Assembly (NCBI GenBank): GCA_023429855.1
Contig: JAEZDB010000227.1
Location: 1 to 5,475 of the forward strand
DNA length: 5,475 bases
Origin: Actinomycetes bacterium
GTDB taxonomy: Bacteria > Actinomycetota > Thermoleophilia > Solirubrobacterales > Solirubrobacteraceae
Direction of reading: 5' to 3'
Shown: positions 4,900 through 5,475 of the stretch, one piece after another
How positions within the stretch are numbered: the stretch's first letter is position 1
How the letters are laid out: each line of letters begins with the position of its first letter
The notes under the pieces: generated by a model
Database searches by the model: none
The model's input: the letters and a program-made list of their open reading frames with translations, nothing else
What the model was told of the DNA's origin: nothing
Made by a program: the position numbers and the translations under genes

Positions 4900-5322
4900 G
4901 GGGCCGCTGGCGGGCGCTGCCGACTCGGGCACGTCGTCTTCCCAGTCGACGAGCTTGCCGCCCAGCGCGGCAGACTTGATGACCTTCAGCGAGAGCAGCG
5001 CGCACTTGATGCGGGTCGCCGAGATCTCGATGCCGAGCAGCTCGAGGATGAAGTCCTTGTCGAGCTTCATCAGCTCGTCGACCGGCATCCCGATGATCTC
5101 CTCGCTCGCCATCGAGGCCGCCGCGGTGCTGATGGCGCAGCCGTTGCCGTCGAAGCCGACCTCGGTGACTTTGCCGTCGTCGCCGGTACGGATCGTGACC
5201 AGGAAGTGGTCGCCGCACGACGGGTTCTTGTCTTCGGCCTGCAGATCAGCCGGATCCAGCACTTGCCAGTTCCGGGGGCGCTTGTAGTGCTCGAGGATGT
5301 TCTCGCGGTAGAGGTCGTCCAT
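4882..5322 (-). CDS. sufU: SufU-type Fe-S assembly sulfur-transfer/scaffold protein, insert-less form
   Basis: A 146-aa cytoplasmic protein of the IscU/SufU fold; in SUF systems SufU takes sulfur from the cysteine desulfurase SufS. Visible features: opening helix DDLYRENILEHYKRPRNW (2-19), NPSCGD (33-38) with Cys36 and Asp38, GNGCAISTAAASM (59-71) with Cys62, and ATRIKCALLSLKVIKSA (102-118) with Cys107. Cys36, Asp38, Cys62 and Cys107 correspond to the zinc ligands of Bacillus SufU. The residue before the last Cys is Lys106, with Arg104 nearby, as in SufU and unlike the His-Cys of IscU. However, the roughly 20-residue insert before that Cys, typical of Bacillus and mycobacterial SufU, is missing. 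The C-terminus is an acidic, Ala/Pro/Gly-rich tail (126-146). ATG at 5322 follows GGGGA at only 2 nt; GTG at 5334 is an alternative. Open frame further upstream overlaps the divergent gene and is not SufU-like. Confidence 0.9.
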   Translation of the reverse strand: MDDLYRENILEHYKRPRNWQVLDPADLQAEDKNPSCGDHFLVTIRTGDDGKVTEVGFDGNGCAISTAAASMASEEIIGMPVDELMKLDKDFILELLGIEISATRIKCALLSLKVIKSAALGGKLVDWEDDVPESAAPASGPGGASF

Positions 5323-5368
5323 CTTCCCCAGCACTCTACGCGGGTCTGCCCCTGCATCCCTATGTTTC
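5323..5368. promoter_or_regulatory. Short divergent promoter region, sufU and Tat-protein gene
   Basis: Only 46 bp separate the two divergent starts, so the promoters must overlap or be very close. TANNNT candidates are TAGAGT on the minus strand (5338-5333, 10 nt before the sufU ATG) and TATGTT on the plus strand (5361-5366). Neither has a recognisable -35 box. Assignment is tentative. Confidence 0.3.
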
Positions 5369-5475
5369 ATGGCCGTGTCCCGTCTGAGCCGCCGAAGCCT
5401 GCTGGTCAGCGCCGGCGCAGCCGGCGCTGCTGCCGCGGCGACCCCGCAGCCCGGCAGCCACATCGGCGGGAGCGC
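5369..5475 (+). CDS. Tat-exported protein of unknown function (5' part only)
   Basis: This is the only plus-strand gene I support, and it is cut by the right edge after 35 codons. It begins MAVSRLSRRSLLVSAGAAGA and continues Ala-rich before TPQPGSHIGGS. LSRRSLL (6-12) is a twin-arginine motif (S-R-R-x-L-L), followed by a mildly hydrophobic Ala/Gly segment (about 13-24) with a plausible cleavage near the Ala run. Export of a folded, often cofactor-bearing protein through the Tat pathway is therefore likely. No Cys appears near the cleavage region, so a lipoprotein is not indicated. The start may be ATG at 5369 or GTG at 5375; no Shine-Dalgarno is visible, and TATGTT (5361-5366) lies 8 nt before the GTG, which would suit a leaderless transcript. 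The mature protein is outside the window, so its function cannot be called. Confidence 0.7.
   Translation, partial: MAVSRLSRRSLLVSAGAAGAAAAATPQPGSHIGGS

Noticed and set aside
5323..5463. An N-terminal extension of SufU beginning at 5463
   Set aside because: The extra residues are antisense to the Tat signal sequence and have no counterpart in SufU/IscU proteins, which begin close to the DDLYRE helix.
1..5475. tRNA, rRNA, CRISPR, riboswitch or insertion sequence
   Set aside because: No cloverleaf-like segment, regularly spaced repeats, transposase motifs or terminal inverted repeats with target duplications were found on either strand.

Overview
This is a high-G+C bacterial segment in which five complete genes and one partial gene lie on the minus strand, and one partial gene reads out of the right edge on the plus strand. 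The SUF proteins with a Rieske ferredoxin alongside, the mesaconyl-CoA hydratase, the sparse Shine-Dalgarno sequences and a twin-arginine signal peptide together suggest a high-G+C Actinomycetota, possibly a deep-branching class such as Thermoleophilia. The phylum is an inference from protein style and base composition. The class is only a guess.

Read in the direction of transcription (right to left), the layout is: sufU (4882-5322, Fe-S sulfur-transfer/scaffold protein); a compact terminator overlapping its stop codon; a 146-bp spacer with an 11-bp inverted repeat; mesaconyl-CoA hydratase (3701-4735); a 140-bp spacer with a 47-nt near-perfect hairpin; a flavin disulfide oxidoreductase with an unusual redox centre (2145-3560); a small Rieske ferredoxin (1780-2097); a 158-bp spacer with a candidate promoter and operator; sufB (158-1621); and the start of sufD (from 161 off the left edge), coupled to sufB through a TTGA stop/start overlap. 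At the right end, a Tat-exported protein begins at about 5369 on the plus strand, divergent from sufU with a 46-bp spacer.

The theme is iron-sulfur cluster assembly. SufB and SufD are the scaffold, SufU passes sulfur from the cysteine desulfurase SufS, and the Rieske protein is a familiar companion of actinobacterial suf operons. SufC and SufS are not in the window and are expected to the left. The flavoprotein next to the Rieske gene could supply it with electrons, but this is inferred from position only. Mesaconyl-CoA hydratase belongs to the ethylmalonyl-CoA pathway of acetyl-CoA assimilation and looks like a metabolic gene inserted between sufU and the rest.

I see no mobile element, tRNA, rRNA or CRISPR array. 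The most interesting non-coding signals are a TCTCCGA-N9-TCGGAGA dyad over the likely sufB -10 box, the 47-nt hairpin made of two GGACC-N2-GGTCC palindromes, and a 17-bp tandem duplication at the sufU stop codon and terminator.
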